A DNA stretch of 64,000 bases from Chitinophaga sp. HK235 (GTDB taxonomy: Bacteria > Bacteroidota > Bacteroidia > Chitinophagales > Chitinophagaceae). Positions 1-9,366 of the stretch are shown here, piece by piece; position 1 is the first letter of the stretch; each line of letters begins with the position of its first letter. Position numbers and translations under genes: made by a program. The DNA is taken from positions 8,182,501 through 8,246,500 of the forward strand of contig NZ_CP073766.1 in the NCBI RefSeq assembly GCF_018255755.1, read 5' to 3'. A model generated the notes under the pieces. It saw only the letters and a program-made list of their open reading frames with translations, had not been told where the DNA came from and searched no databases.

Positions 1-1717
1 GGGTTACCAGTTTGTCCAGTTCTCTGGCTGCATCCGGACGGATATCGGATTTACCCAGATCGAAGTATATGTTATCCAGCTTGAAAGGCACATGCAGCGG
101 TGTTTGTTCCATCTGTTTGTCCCTTTTGATGTTGACCGATGTTGTATATCCTTTCAGCGAAAGGGTATCGTGGGTGATGGCGGTATATTTTGATTTTACA
201 TAACTTAGTTCATATACGCCACCACTGTCGGCAGGGAACTGGTATTGGCCATCATCATTTGTAGATGTCTGTACAATAACGCCTGTCACTTTATGGGTGA
301 GGGTAACGGTTACCGCTATTAATGGCATATTGGCGGTCCGGTCGGTGACAATGCCACTGATGCTGAATTGTGGTGCTGGCACCGGTTTGGGAGCAGGCGG
401 GGTAGCTTTAATGAACCGGTAAATATCGTCACTACCTTTGCCGCCATCACGGTTGGATGCGAAATATAGCGTGCTGTCCAGCAGTGCCGGCGCAAAGTCG
501 TCGTGGCGGCTGTTGACGGGTACTCCGAGTTGAATGATGTTCCATCCTCCTGCTTGTTGGGTGGCTTTAAAGATATCCAGTCCGCCCAGTCCCGGATGGC
601 CATCACTGGCGAAGTAAAGGCTGCCTGCTGCATCAAAGGCGGGCGTCCGCTCATTACCAGGGGTATTGATCTGTGGGCCCATATTCACAGGACTGCTCCA
701 GCTATTACCGGTTTTAACCGCATAATAAATATCGGTGCCTCCCTGCTGGCCCGGGCCGGTATTGGAAACAAAGTACAGGGTATCTCCGGCAGGGTTGATC
801 CAGGGATCGCCTACAGAATACTGCAGGGTAGCATTAAAGGGCAGTTCCGGAGAAACCACCCATTGCTGCTGATCATTCAGGGTGATCTCTTTAACGCTGA
901 TGTTCATGGTCAGGATAGAATCCTTGCCCAGTGCAGAACCTGGTCTTTTTTTCAGGGTGGTCACAGCCAGATACATCGTGTTGCCGTTGCCGTTATAGGA
1001 GGCGTTGGAGCTGTGATAGGCCCCGTTGATGGTTTTCTTTTCGAGCGGCTTTATATCTGTGCTGTCTCCATTGCTTTCGTACAGATGCAGGTAACTGTTG
1101 CCGGTCCAGGTGTACATCTTCTTTTTGATGTTCTCGTTTTCGAAGAAAGCGGATTTCAGCACCTCCCGGACCGGGCGGTCAGAAGCGAAGATGTATTTGT
1201 TGTGGTAGCGGGTAATGCTCCAGTCGGAATAGGGCGAATTGAGGGCCTGCATGTTTTCCAGGGTGCCTTTAACAGGTTGGCCCAGCCAGGTGGCGGCCAT
1301 ACGGCAACCTTCCTGCATATGGAGGGCCAGCTTGTTGTTGGGATCAGCTTGAAGATAGTGTTGCAGATGACTGGCCGCAGCCTCGTATTTGCCGTTGTTC
1401 ATCAGGATGGCGGCGTAATGCAGTTCATCGGCGGGTGTATATCCCTGGGTTTCCCAGAGATGGGCGTACCATATTTCTGCCTGCTGATAGTCTTTCGTCA
1501 GGCGGTAACTGTCTGCAGCCCCCTGTGCGGCTTTGGCACTGGGCTTTTTACGAAAGGCTTTTTCGAAAAGTGGTTTGGCTTTTTCGAAATTATAGAGCTG
1601 ATAGGCGTTTAAAGCTTCCCTGTAGGCATACTGTGCTTTCGCCTGCCGGCTGAAACCTGCACCTGCCATCAGCAGGAGCAGGTAAGGAACAAACTTGCTT
1701 TGTCCGGTTAATTTCAT
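1..1717 (-). CDS. OmpA-family protein with TPR, PD40 and regulatory-like domains (PorE-like), C-terminus beyond window
   Basis: The frame opens at the ATG at 1715-1717 and stays open to the window edge, so the C-terminus is missing. After a signal peptide ending near AKAQ come TPR-like helices (about residues 30-150). Next is a PD40/WD40-like propeller with repeats of the type NPAGDTLYFVSN and FDAAGSLYFASDGHPGLGG (about 190-430). A carboxypeptidase-regulatory-like beta domain follows, beginning at FSISGIVTD. Last is the start of an OmpA domain (LDNIYFDLGKSDIRPDAA), cut by the edge. This order is that of PorE, a T9SS-associated protein that binds peptidoglycan through OmpA. It lies 20 bp after a PorP/SprF gene and probably anchors that protein and the large adhesins upstream. 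Family placement is firm; the specific partner is inferred. Confidence 0.9.
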   Translation of the reverse strand, partial: MKLTGQSKFVPYLLLLMAGAGFSRQAKAQYAYREALNAYQLYNFEKAKPLFEKAFRKKPSAKAAQGAADSYRLTKDYQQAEIWYAHLWETQGYTPADELHYAAILMNNGKYEAAASHLQHYLQADPNNKLALHMQEGCRMAATWLGQPVKGTLENMQALNSPYSDWSITRYHNKYIFASDRPVREVLKSAFFENENIKKKMYTWTGNSYLHLYESNGDSTDIKPLEKKTINGAYHSSNASYNGNGNTMYLAVTTLKKRPGSALGKDSILTMNISVKEITLNDQQQWVVSPELPFNATLQYSVGDPWINPAGDTLYFVSNTGPGQQGGTDIYYAVKTGNSWSSPVNMGPQINTPGNERTPAFDAAGSLYFASDGHPGLGGLDIFKATQQAGGWNIIQLGVPVNSRHDDFAPALLDSTLYFASNRDGGKGSDDIYRFIKATPPAPKPVPAPQFSISGIVTDRTANMPLIAVTVTLTHKVTGVIVQTSTNDDGQYQFPADSGGVYELSYVKSKYTAITHDTLSLKGYTTSVNIKRDKQMEQTPLHVPFKLDNIYFDLGKSDIRPDAARELDKLVT

Positions 1718-1737
1718 ACAACGATCATTATACAGGG

Positions 1738-2706
1738 TTAGAAATAACGGGGAGACATCATTCTGGCGTTTCTCCGTTTAAAGAAATAACCGATGGAAAA
1801 CTCATGGGTGGGGTAGTTGGTGGCTACCGTTCCATTCATGGTCATATCGTAGGCATAGCCTACACGAAGTTTGTCGTTAACAAATACCTCGGCCATGAAT
1901 ACCAGCGCGGCTGGCTTCTTCAGGCTTTCCTGCAGGTTGGATTTGCGCAGGAAGGCTGTGCGGTAAGAAGCACCTATCCACAGCTTCTCACTGATCAGCA
2001 GAAAGGTATTCAGGTCTATGCTGGTAGGTCCTGCCAGATCTTCCTTAAACAATACGCTGGGCTTCAGCAACAGTTGTTCTGACAGCGGAACAAGCCCGCC
2101 CATGGTAAAATACAGATGTGGCTTCAGCGGAAGGTATTCTTTCATGGCAGCGGATTTCTGGAAGGACTGCGCCAGCAGGTTGCTGGCGGAGATGCCCGCA
2201 TAGAATTTTTCCCGGTGATAGAAAATACCAAAGCGGGCATCCGGCAGCGTTCTGTTGTTTTCTCCGCTCATCAGTGCAGGATCGGTTACGGAAGAAGAGG
2301 TGGTCAGCAGTGAAACGTCCAGCCGCTGCTGGAGGAAACCTGCGCTGATACCTAATGACAGCCTGGAAGAGCCGTCTTCATTCATGGGTATACGATAAGC
2401 ATAGGTAGCATATACGGAGGTTGTACTGGAGGCACCCAGTTTATCACTCATCGCCTGTAAGCCCAGTCCCACACGGTCATTATTGGCACTGCCGTCTACT
2501 GCCACTGAGAATGTTTTGGGTGCGCCGGGGTAATTGGTCCACTGGTTGCGGTAAAACGCATGGATGTTCCATTGCTCCCTGTAGCCGGCGTAGGCCGGGT
2601 TAACGTATATGCCGTTAAACATATACTGACTAAACTGCGCATCCTGCTGTGCGGAGGCGGTAACTCCGCACAGGATGAAGATCAGAACAGATAGGGCTTT
2701 ATTCAT
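1738..2706 (-). CDS. PorP/SprF family type IX secretion membrane protein
   Basis: This is a 322-residue outer-membrane beta-barrel protein. It has a signal peptide (MNKALSVLIFILCGVTASAQ) followed by the family's typical beginning, QDAQFSQYMFNGIYVNPAYAG. The C-terminus, HEFSIGYFFKRRN with basic residues, also fits. I chose the ATG at 2706 rather than the in-frame ATG at 2736, because the longer form puts ten extra residues in front of a good signal peptide. PorP/SprF proteins work with T9SS substrates that carry type B sorting domains; SprF is needed for surface display of SprB in Flavobacterium. Its position directly after the type B adhesin at 2761-9348 and before the PorE-like gene fits that role. 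Confidence 0.92.
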   Translation of the reverse strand: MNKALSVLIFILCGVTASAQQDAQFSQYMFNGIYVNPAYAGYREQWNIHAFYRNQWTNYPGAPKTFSVAVDGSANNDRVGLGLQAMSDKLGASSTTSVYATYAYRIPMNEDGSSRLSLGISAGFLQQRLDVSLLTTSSSVTDPALMSGENNRTLPDARFGIFYHREKFYAGISASNLLAQSFQKSAAMKEYLPLKPHLYFTMGGLVPLSEQLLLKPSVLFKEDLAGPTSIDLNTFLLISEKLWIGASYRTAFLRKSNLQESLKKPAALVFMAEVFVNDKLRVGYAYDMTMNGTVATNYPTHEFSIGYFFKRRNARMMSPRYF

Positions 2707-2760
2707 AGATAATCTTTTCAGCATAAAATGTTGCATGATAGTTCATTGATTTCACGGTGA

Positions 2761-5700
2761 TCATCGTACCAGCTGTACCCATCCTTTCAGCGATACTTTG
2801 CCGTTGGAAGTAGGACAAACCAGTTCATAGTAATAGGTACCTTCATGGAGCTGAGAACCATCCCATTCATTGCGGTAATCGTTGGAACGGTATACTACGT
2901 TGCCCCAGCGGTTGAATATCACCAGGCTTGATCCGGGGTACTTGTCTATGCCGAGGATAATGAACTTGTCGTTGATACCATCTCCGTTAGGTGTAAAGGC
3001 GGTAGGCACAAATATGTCAGCCCCTTTTATCGCCGAGCCGGCGGTAGCGGTATTATTGGTCATATCCGGATCATCGTTGGCACCAGCCACCGTGGCTGTA
3101 TTCTCTACCTGGCCTCCGCTGATCAGTTTGGCGGTCACCAGCAGTCTGGCGGTTTGCTGAGGAGCCAGGGAGTCCAGTTTCCAGGTCATGGTTTTGGATA
3201 CCGGTTCATAGCTGGCTTTACCTGTTGCTGTTTCAGTTTTGATTTCGGTGTCACCGATATTCTGAGCCAGTATATCGGTCACGACTACACGACTGGCGCC
3301 TTTGCTGCTGTTGTTGGTAACCGTCAGCTCAAACACGATGTTTTTGCCTACGGCGATTTCTGCCGGCTGGGTAACCAGTACCTTTTTAATAGCCAGGTCT
3401 ACCAGGCGTTTGGTGACATCTACCGTAACTATAGATACATTGGATATAAATCCTGACTGGTCCTGGATATAGTAGGTAAACTGATCTGTGCCGCCGAAGC
3501 CGGGTTCCGGTGTATACGTTACCGTGCCATCCTGGTTGTCTTTTACGGTACCATGTTTGGGTAGGTCTTTAATGTAGACGGTATGACCGGTATTGCCATA
3601 GATATCGTTTTTGATCACATTGATAGTCACCGGGTCTGGTTCTTCGGTAGAAGCGGCATCATCGTTGGTACGCAGCGGTACTGGTACCGGTGTGACCGTG
3701 CTGCTGTTATTGGTGGCTACGCGATCTGTTTCGTTGCCCTTGATGGTGGCGGTGTTGGCGTAGCTGCCGGTTTTATTGACAGTAGCAGTGATGGTCAGCT
3801 GAGCGGTAGCCTGATTGGCGAGCTGGCCGATGGTCCATGAACCGGTAGCGGCGGAATAGGTGCCGGTAGAAGGATTCGCGGACTTGAAGGTGTATCCGGT
3901 TGGCAGTATATCTGTTACGATGATACCTGTTGCACCACTGGGACCGTTGTTGCCGGCAACAATGGTGAAGGTCACATCGGAACCATGCGGAGGTGCCATA
4001 TTGGACACTGTCTTGGTCACTTTCAGGTCTGCAACCGGATCAGGGGTGATGGTCACCGTGCTGCTGTTATTGCTGGCGTTGGGATCTTTCTCACTGCCTT
4101 TAACGGTGGCGGTATTGGTATAGATACCAGTAGTATTCACCAACGCATCTATTTTCAGCGTTACTGTTTCTCCGGCGTTCATATCACCAATAGTCCACAG
4201 ACCGGTGCTGCTGTTATAGCTGCCTTTTGCCGTGGTAGCCTGCTGGAAGCTGAAGCCGCTCTGGATAATATCTGTAACCTGTACATTGGTGGCATTGCTG
4301 GCACCGTTATTTTTTACAGTGATGGTGAAGGTTACCGGATCGCCGGTGCCAGGCACCAGCGGGCTGACGGTTTTATTCACCTGCAGGTCCGCAACCGGCA
4401 CCGGTACGGGTGCGGTAATGGCGCTTTCATCATCAGCAGGTGTTTTATCTTTTTCATTTCCTTTTATGATCGCTTTGTTGTTGTAGTCGCCGGAAGGCAG
4501 TACAGTGGCTTTTATCTGAAGGGTAGCAGACTGTCCGTTGGAAAGATTGCCAATGGTCCATTTGCCGGAAGCATTATCATAAGTACCAGTTGAAGGTACA
4601 GCCTGATCAAAGCGGTAGCCGGATTGCAGTATGTCCGTCACCGTTACACCGGTAGCATTGGAAGGACCGTTATTGCTGGCGGTGATGGTAAAGGTTACCT
4701 GGCTGCTTACATCCGGCGTGCTGTTGCTGATCGTTTTTACTACGCTGAGGTTGGCCACCGGTGTAGGCGTTGGCGTTACAGTGCTGGTGTTATTGGCAGG
4801 TACGCGGTCAACTTCATTGCCGGCGATAGTGGCAGTGTTGCTGTAGCTGCCGCCCGCGAGCACCGTAGCTTGTATGGTGAGGGTAGCAGTTGCGTTTTGT
4901 GTCAGTGTACCAATATTCCAGCTGCCGGCAGTGTAGGTGCCGGTAGCGGTATTGCTGGTTACCAGTGAATAGCCGGCTGGCAGTACGTCTGTTACGATAA
5001 CGCCGGTGGCCTTGCTGGGTCCGTGGTTAGTGGCCTGGATGGTGAAGGTCACGATCTCACCAACATCAGGTGTGCTGTTGTCTACTGTTTTAGTTACTGC
5101 CAGATCACTCACCGGAATACGGGTTACAGAAGCATCCTGTTGATTGTTGGTCAGGTTAGGATCATATTCTGTACCGGCGATAGTGGCGGTATTGGTGTAA
5201 TTGCCTTCCGGATTAACGGTCGCTGTGATTTGCAGGATCTGGCTGGCACCACTGTTCATGGTACCAATGTTCCATTTGCCGGAGACATTGTCGTAACCTG
5301 CAGCCGGATTAGCGCTTACGAAGCTGAAGCCGGTCGGGAGCAGGTCTGTCACTACTACGTTGGTGGCGGTGCTGGGCCCGTTGTTGGTGGCTGTCAGCGT
5401 GAAGGTTACGTTACTGGCTGCATCTGCAGTGGTTTTGTCAACTGTTTTCAGCACTACCAGGTCTGTCACGGGTCTTACCTGTGGAGCAGGAATGGTAGCG
5501 GTATTATCGCTGTTATCGTTGTCTTTTACTGGTGAACTGATGGTGGCTGTATTGTTGTAATCACCGGTGGGCAGCACTTTGGCGGTGATGGTCAGCGTTT
5601 GAACATCTCCGTTGGCCATGTTGCCGATAGTCCAGATACCGGTAGTTTCATCATAAGCGCCGGCAGTTGTTGTTTTAGCGGTGAACTGGTAACCATTTTT

Positions 5701-8700
5701 CAGTAGGTCCGTTACCGTTACACCGGTTGCTGCACTGGGACCGTTGTTGGTGGCGGTAATTGTAAAGGTGACAGTAGAACCGGCATCGGGTTTATCGTTG
5801 CTGATGGTTTTGGTCACTTTAAGATTGGCCACCGTAACGGGTACCGGTGTTACTGTACTGCTGTTGTTGGTAGGGATGCGGTCTGCTTCTGTTCCGCTGA
5901 TAGTAGCAGTATTGCTGTAGTTGCCGGTAGCTTTTACAGTAGCGCTGATGGTCATGTTGACGATAGCATTTGCATCCATCGCTCCGATGTTCCAGATACC
6001 GCTGCCACTGTTGAAGGCACCCTGGCCCGGTGTGGCGCTAACGAAGGTATAACCAGTGGGTAATACATCAGTTACTTTTACGCCGGTGGCCTTGCTGGGA
6101 CCATGATTGATGGCTTTGATCGTGAAGGTGATGGTCCGGCCGGCATCCGGTGTATTATCACTCACGGTTTTTATTACTTCCAGATCAGTAACAGGTGTGC
6201 GGGTAACCGTAATGCTGCTGCTGTTATTGTTGGGCTGTGGATCGTATTCGTCACCTGCAACGGTTGCAGTATTGGTATAATCTCCCTCCGGGTTGACGGT
6301 GGCAGTAATATCCAGTTGCAGGCTGCTGTTGGCAGGCATGTTGCCGATTGTCCATACACCATTGCTGTAAGTAGCCAGGGAGGCTGCTTTGAAGGTGAAG
6401 CCGCCGGGCAGGAGATCATTTACTTTCACATTGGTAGCATCGCTGACACCATTGTTGGTGACGGTTAATGTAAACTTCACATCGCTGCCTGCATCTGCCA
6501 CTGGTTTATCTACCTGTTTGGTGATGGCCAGGTCTGTTATCTGTCTTACTGTTGGTGTAACAGTTGCAGTGTTGTTGGCCGGATTGGAATCTTTCTCATC
6601 AGCCTTAGCAGTGGCGGTATTGCTGTAGCTACCGGTAGGCTTTACTTTAGCCGTAATCATCAGATTTTCCGGAATACCTGGTGCCATCTGAAGCATTTTC
6701 CACTGACCAGTAGCCGGATCATAGGTGCCTTTGCTAGGAGTAGCAGATATAAACTGATACCCGCCTGGCAGCAAATCAGTCACCACAACATTGTTGGCCT
6801 GGTTAGGGCCGTTATTAATGACGCTGACGGTAAATATCACCGTAGAACCGGCATCGGGAGCGAAATTGTTAACTGTTTTAGTCACTGCCAGATCTGCAAT
6901 GTATACCACAGCCGGCGTTACGGAAGAAGTATTATTACCTGGTACTTTATCTTTTTCGGTAGCAATAACAGTAGCGGTGTTGGTGTAATTACCGCTTGCA
7001 TTTACAGTCACCGATAATTTCAGCGTTTCTGTCTGGCCTTTGAGCATGGTGCCTACATTCCATATGCCAGCGGAATAGGTGCCGGCAGAAGGAGTGGTGG
7101 CGATCACCGTGTAGCCGTTGGGGATAGCATCGGTTACCTTTACGTTGGTAGCCTTGCTTGGGCCGTTGTTGGTGACAGTAATGGTGAAGTTGACAGTGGA
7201 ACCTACTTCGGGAGTAGCATTGTCAATGGTTTTATTGACTGCCAGATCGGCCACCTGGGCCACTACTACATTGGTATTGGCATTGTTGTTTGCCAGTGTG
7301 GTTTCATCTTCAATGCCATATACATGTGCTCCGAAATTGTAAATAGCATCCGGCAGCAGTGTAGCTACTATTTTCAGTGTGATGGTGGACCCTGCAGTGA
7401 GATTACCAATGGTCCAGATACCGGTTGCCGGATTATAGCTGGCTTTGTCTTTAGATACAAACGTATATCCAATCGGGAGCTGAAGGTTCTCTACTGTTAC
7501 GCCGGTAGCATCACTGGGACCATTATTTTTAATGTTGACATTAAACGTAAGGTTATTACCTACGTCCGGTGTACCTATAGTGGCGATGGTCACCTGCAGG
7601 TCGGTACGTGGCTTAACCGTTGGTGCGGGAACGGTGGCTACATCATTGGCCGGATTGGTGTCGTTGTCTGTAGTGATGATGGTGGCAGTGTTGCCATAGC
7701 TGCCGGTAGGTTTGAAGTTGGCTGTCAGCGTAAGCGTCACTACTTCATCTTTCAACATAGTACCAATCTTCCACAAACCAGTGGCGGCATCAAATGTTCC
7801 TTTGCCGGGAGTTGCATTCCAGTTGGTATATCCATTCGGAAGCACATCGGTTACATTGGCATCATAACAGTTGTTAGGTCCATAGTTCCTCACTTTGATG
7901 ATGAAGGTCGTAGGATCTCCCGGATATATCGGGTTGGTGGTGGTTACGATTTGTTTGGTAACACCCAGGTCAACTTTTTCTCTCGGTACAATCGTTACGG
8001 TAGCCACGTTATTACCCGGTACCGGATCATCTTCGTTCAGTACGATGCTGGCGGTATTGGTAAAATTGGACCGGTCAATATCTGCTGTTACGGTAGTTGC
8101 AATAGTTTGTGTCAGGGTGGTGTTGGCAGCCATATTGCCGATGGTCCAGGTGTATTGCCGGAGCCCGGGATCATAGGTTACACCGGATGGCAATGTGCCG
8201 GTAGGCTCAAGACCGGAAGGCAGTTTATCGGTAACCACTACGCCGGTAGCGTCGCTAAGGCCGGCATTTTTAGCGGTCAGCGTGTAGAGGATAGCATCTC
8301 CTACATTAGGTTTAGGATTATCAACAGTTTTGGTGATCTGTACATCGGCAGCGGGTTTGGGTGTGAGCGTAACGGTCGCACTGTTGTTGCCGGTATTAAT
8401 ATCTTCCGGAATATTACAAGAAGCGGTATTCGAGAAATTTCCGCTTGCTTTTACGAATGCGGTGATGGTGAGCACTCTTTGTTCACCGGCTTTTAGTTTG
8501 CCGATTGTCCATACCGTATTGTCGTAGCTGGTGCCTCCCGGAACATTGGAACTCTGGATCGTAAAGCCGTCTCCGGGTGCTTCGGGCACGGTAACGCCTA
8601 TAGCATCACCCGCACCTATGTTGGTGGCGGTGATGGTAAATACTACGGTGGTGCCTACATAAGGTGTTAGGTTTGAAACGGTTTTAGTGATCTGTATATC

Positions 8701-9348
8701 CGGCCTTTCAATTTTCACGGGTGTAGGTGAATTATCATCGAAGGCGGTGCCATTATGATTGGCATCGGGCTCAAGACCATTGACGGATATGTCTGATACA
8801 GCAGAGCCGCCGGCATTGCCGGTGGCAGTAGCCTGTGTATTGAAGGTACCATACTGGCCATTGTTTTTAAGGTTGACGATGACCGTCACAGTAGCGGAGG
8901 AGCCGGCAGCCAGTGTATTCGTGCCCGTTAGAAGATTGGTGTTGCCGCCTGCCCCTGTAAAAGAGCCATTAGCTGTGACTCCATTGGCTGATACTGACTT
9001 TATCGTAAACGCCATAGGTGCCGGAAAAGTGGCAGACAGGTCTGCCACAGTCTGTACCTGTGTAAGCGCTATACCACCTATATTCTGAATCGTATAGGTG
9101 TAGGTGATATTATAGCTGCCATCGGCCTGTAAATCCGGGGCTCCTGCTGCAACGGCAATGCCTATTGCAGGGAACTGGAAAGTGGCGGAAGCAATATCAC
9201 TCACCGGAGTAGCGCCTACGGAAGCCGTTCCGCTGGCGCCGGTAGTGTTTTTATAGGTTCCGGTCTGGGCCTTTGCTCCGGCCAGAAAGGCCAGCAGGAG
9301 TAGAGCAGTCAACCGGTATTTTACGGCAAGGAATGTTTTCTTGGTCAT
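2761..9348 (-). CDS. Giant DUF11-repeat surface protein with T9SS type B sorting domain
   Basis: This 2195-residue protein has a signal peptide (ending GAKAQ), an N-terminal DUF11-like domain, and about 15 tandem DUF11 domains of 115-125 residues. Each opens with a variant of ADLxVTKTVxNxxPDxGSxVTFTIT and closes with GNYTNTATV. After the fourteenth repeat comes a cadherin-like (Big_9-type) insert, containing TVKDNQDGTVTYTPEPGFGG, then one last DUF11. The C-terminus is the gliding-motility-associated/type B CTD, with VPTAFTPNGDGINDKF, FNRWGNVVY and a terminal KGWVQLVR. It is therefore exported by the T9SS as a cell-surface stalk or adhesin. The type B signal predicts dependence on a PorP/SprF protein, which is the next gene. 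The near-identical repeats could recombine and change length. Confidence 0.93.
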   Translation of the reverse strand: MTKKTFLAVKYRLTALLLLAFLAGAKAQTGTYKNTTGASGTASVGATPVSDIASATFQFPAIGIAVAAGAPDLQADGSYNITYTYTIQNIGGIALTQVQTVADLSATFPAPMAFTIKSVSANGVTANGSFTGAGGNTNLLTGTNTLAAGSSATVTVIVNLKNNGQYGTFNTQATATGNAGGSAVSDISVNGLEPDANHNGTAFDDNSPTPVKIERPDIQITKTVSNLTPYVGTTVVFTITATNIGAGDAIGVTVPEAPGDGFTIQSSNVPGGTSYDNTVWTIGKLKAGEQRVLTITAFVKASGNFSNTASCNIPEDINTGNNSATVTLTPKPAADVQITKTVDNPKPNVGDAILYTLTAKNAGLSDATGVVVTDKLPSGLEPTGTLPSGVTYDPGLRQYTWTIGNMAANTTLTQTIATTVTADIDRSNFTNTASIVLNEDDPVPGNNVATVTIVPREKVDLGVTKQIVTTTNPIYPGDPTTFIIKVRNYGPNNCYDANVTDVLPNGYTNWNATPGKGTFDAATGLWKIGTMLKDEVVTLTLTANFKPTGSYGNTATIITTDNDTNPANDVATVPAPTVKPRTDLQVTIATIGTPDVGNNLTFNVNIKNNGPSDATGVTVENLQLPIGYTFVSKDKASYNPATGIWTIGNLTAGSTITLKIVATLLPDAIYNFGAHVYGIEDETTLANNNANTNVVVAQVADLAVNKTIDNATPEVGSTVNFTITVTNNGPSKATNVKVTDAIPNGYTVIATTPSAGTYSAGIWNVGTMLKGQTETLKLSVTVNASGNYTNTATVIATEKDKVPGNNTSSVTPAVVYIADLAVTKTVNNFAPDAGSTVIFTVSVINNGPNQANNVVVTDLLPGGYQFISATPSKGTYDPATGQWKMLQMAPGIPENLMITAKVKPTGSYSNTATAKADEKDSNPANNTATVTPTVRQITDLAITKQVDKPVADAGSDVKFTLTVTNNGVSDATNVKVNDLLPGGFTFKAASLATYSNGVWTIGNMPANSSLQLDITATVNPEGDYTNTATVAGDEYDPQPNNNSSSITVTRTPVTDLEVIKTVSDNTPDAGRTITFTIKAINHGPSKATGVKVTDVLPTGYTFVSATPGQGAFNSGSGIWNIGAMDANAIVNMTISATVKATGNYSNTATISGTEADRIPTNNSSTVTPVPVTVANLKVTKTISNDKPDAGSTVTFTITATNNGPSAATGVTVTDLLKNGYQFTAKTTTAGAYDETTGIWTIGNMANGDVQTLTITAKVLPTGDYNNTATISSPVKDNDNSDNTATIPAPQVRPVTDLVVLKTVDKTTADAASNVTFTLTATNNGPSTATNVVVTDLLPTGFSFVSANPAAGYDNVSGKWNIGTMNSGASQILQITATVNPEGNYTNTATIAGTEYDPNLTNNQQDASVTRIPVSDLAVTKTVDNSTPDVGEIVTFTIQATNHGPSKATGVIVTDVLPAGYSLVTSNTATGTYTAGSWNIGTLTQNATATLTIQATVLAGGSYSNTATIAGNEVDRVPANNTSTVTPTPTPVANLSVVKTISNSTPDVSSQVTFTITASNNGPSNATGVTVTDILQSGYRFDQAVPSTGTYDNASGKWTIGNLSNGQSATLQIKATVLPSGDYNNKAIIKGNEKDKTPADDESAITAPVPVPVADLQVNKTVSPLVPGTGDPVTFTITVKNNGASNATNVQVTDIIQSGFSFQQATTAKGSYNSSTGLWTIGDMNAGETVTLKIDALVNTTGIYTNTATVKGSEKDPNASNNSSTVTITPDPVADLKVTKTVSNMAPPHGSDVTFTIVAGNNGPSGATGIIVTDILPTGYTFKSANPSTGTYSAATGSWTIGQLANQATAQLTITATVNKTGSYANTATIKGNETDRVATNNSSTVTPVPVPLRTNDDAASTEEPDPVTINVIKNDIYGNTGHTVYIKDLPKHGTVKDNQDGTVTYTPEPGFGGTDQFTYYIQDQSGFISNVSIVTVDVTKRLVDLAIKKVLVTQPAEIAVGKNIVFELTVTNNSSKGASRVVVTDILAQNIGDTEIKTETATGKASYEPVSKTMTWKLDSLAPQQTARLLVTAKLISGGQVENTATVAGANDDPDMTNNTATAGSAIKGADIFVPTAFTPNGDGINDKFIILGIDKYPGSSLVIFNRWGNVVYRSNDYRNEWDGSQLHEGTYYYELVCPTSNGKVSLKGWVQLVR

Positions 9349-9366
9349 AGGTTTATTGTTGAACTG

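Noticed and set aside
503..1612. Plus-strand open frame of 369 codons
   Set aside because: It is antisense to the PorE-like gene, whose minus-strand frame shows clear TPR, PD40 and OmpA motifs.
7324..8496. Plus-strand open frame of 390 codons, and many shorter ones between 2800 and 13700
   Set aside because: They are antisense to the two giant repeat genes, recur with the repeat period and show no domain pattern.
3400..8700. Regular DNA repeats that could be taken for a CRISPR or minisatellite
   Set aside because: The period is about 350-370 bp, the frame is kept, and the repeats encode DUF11 domains.
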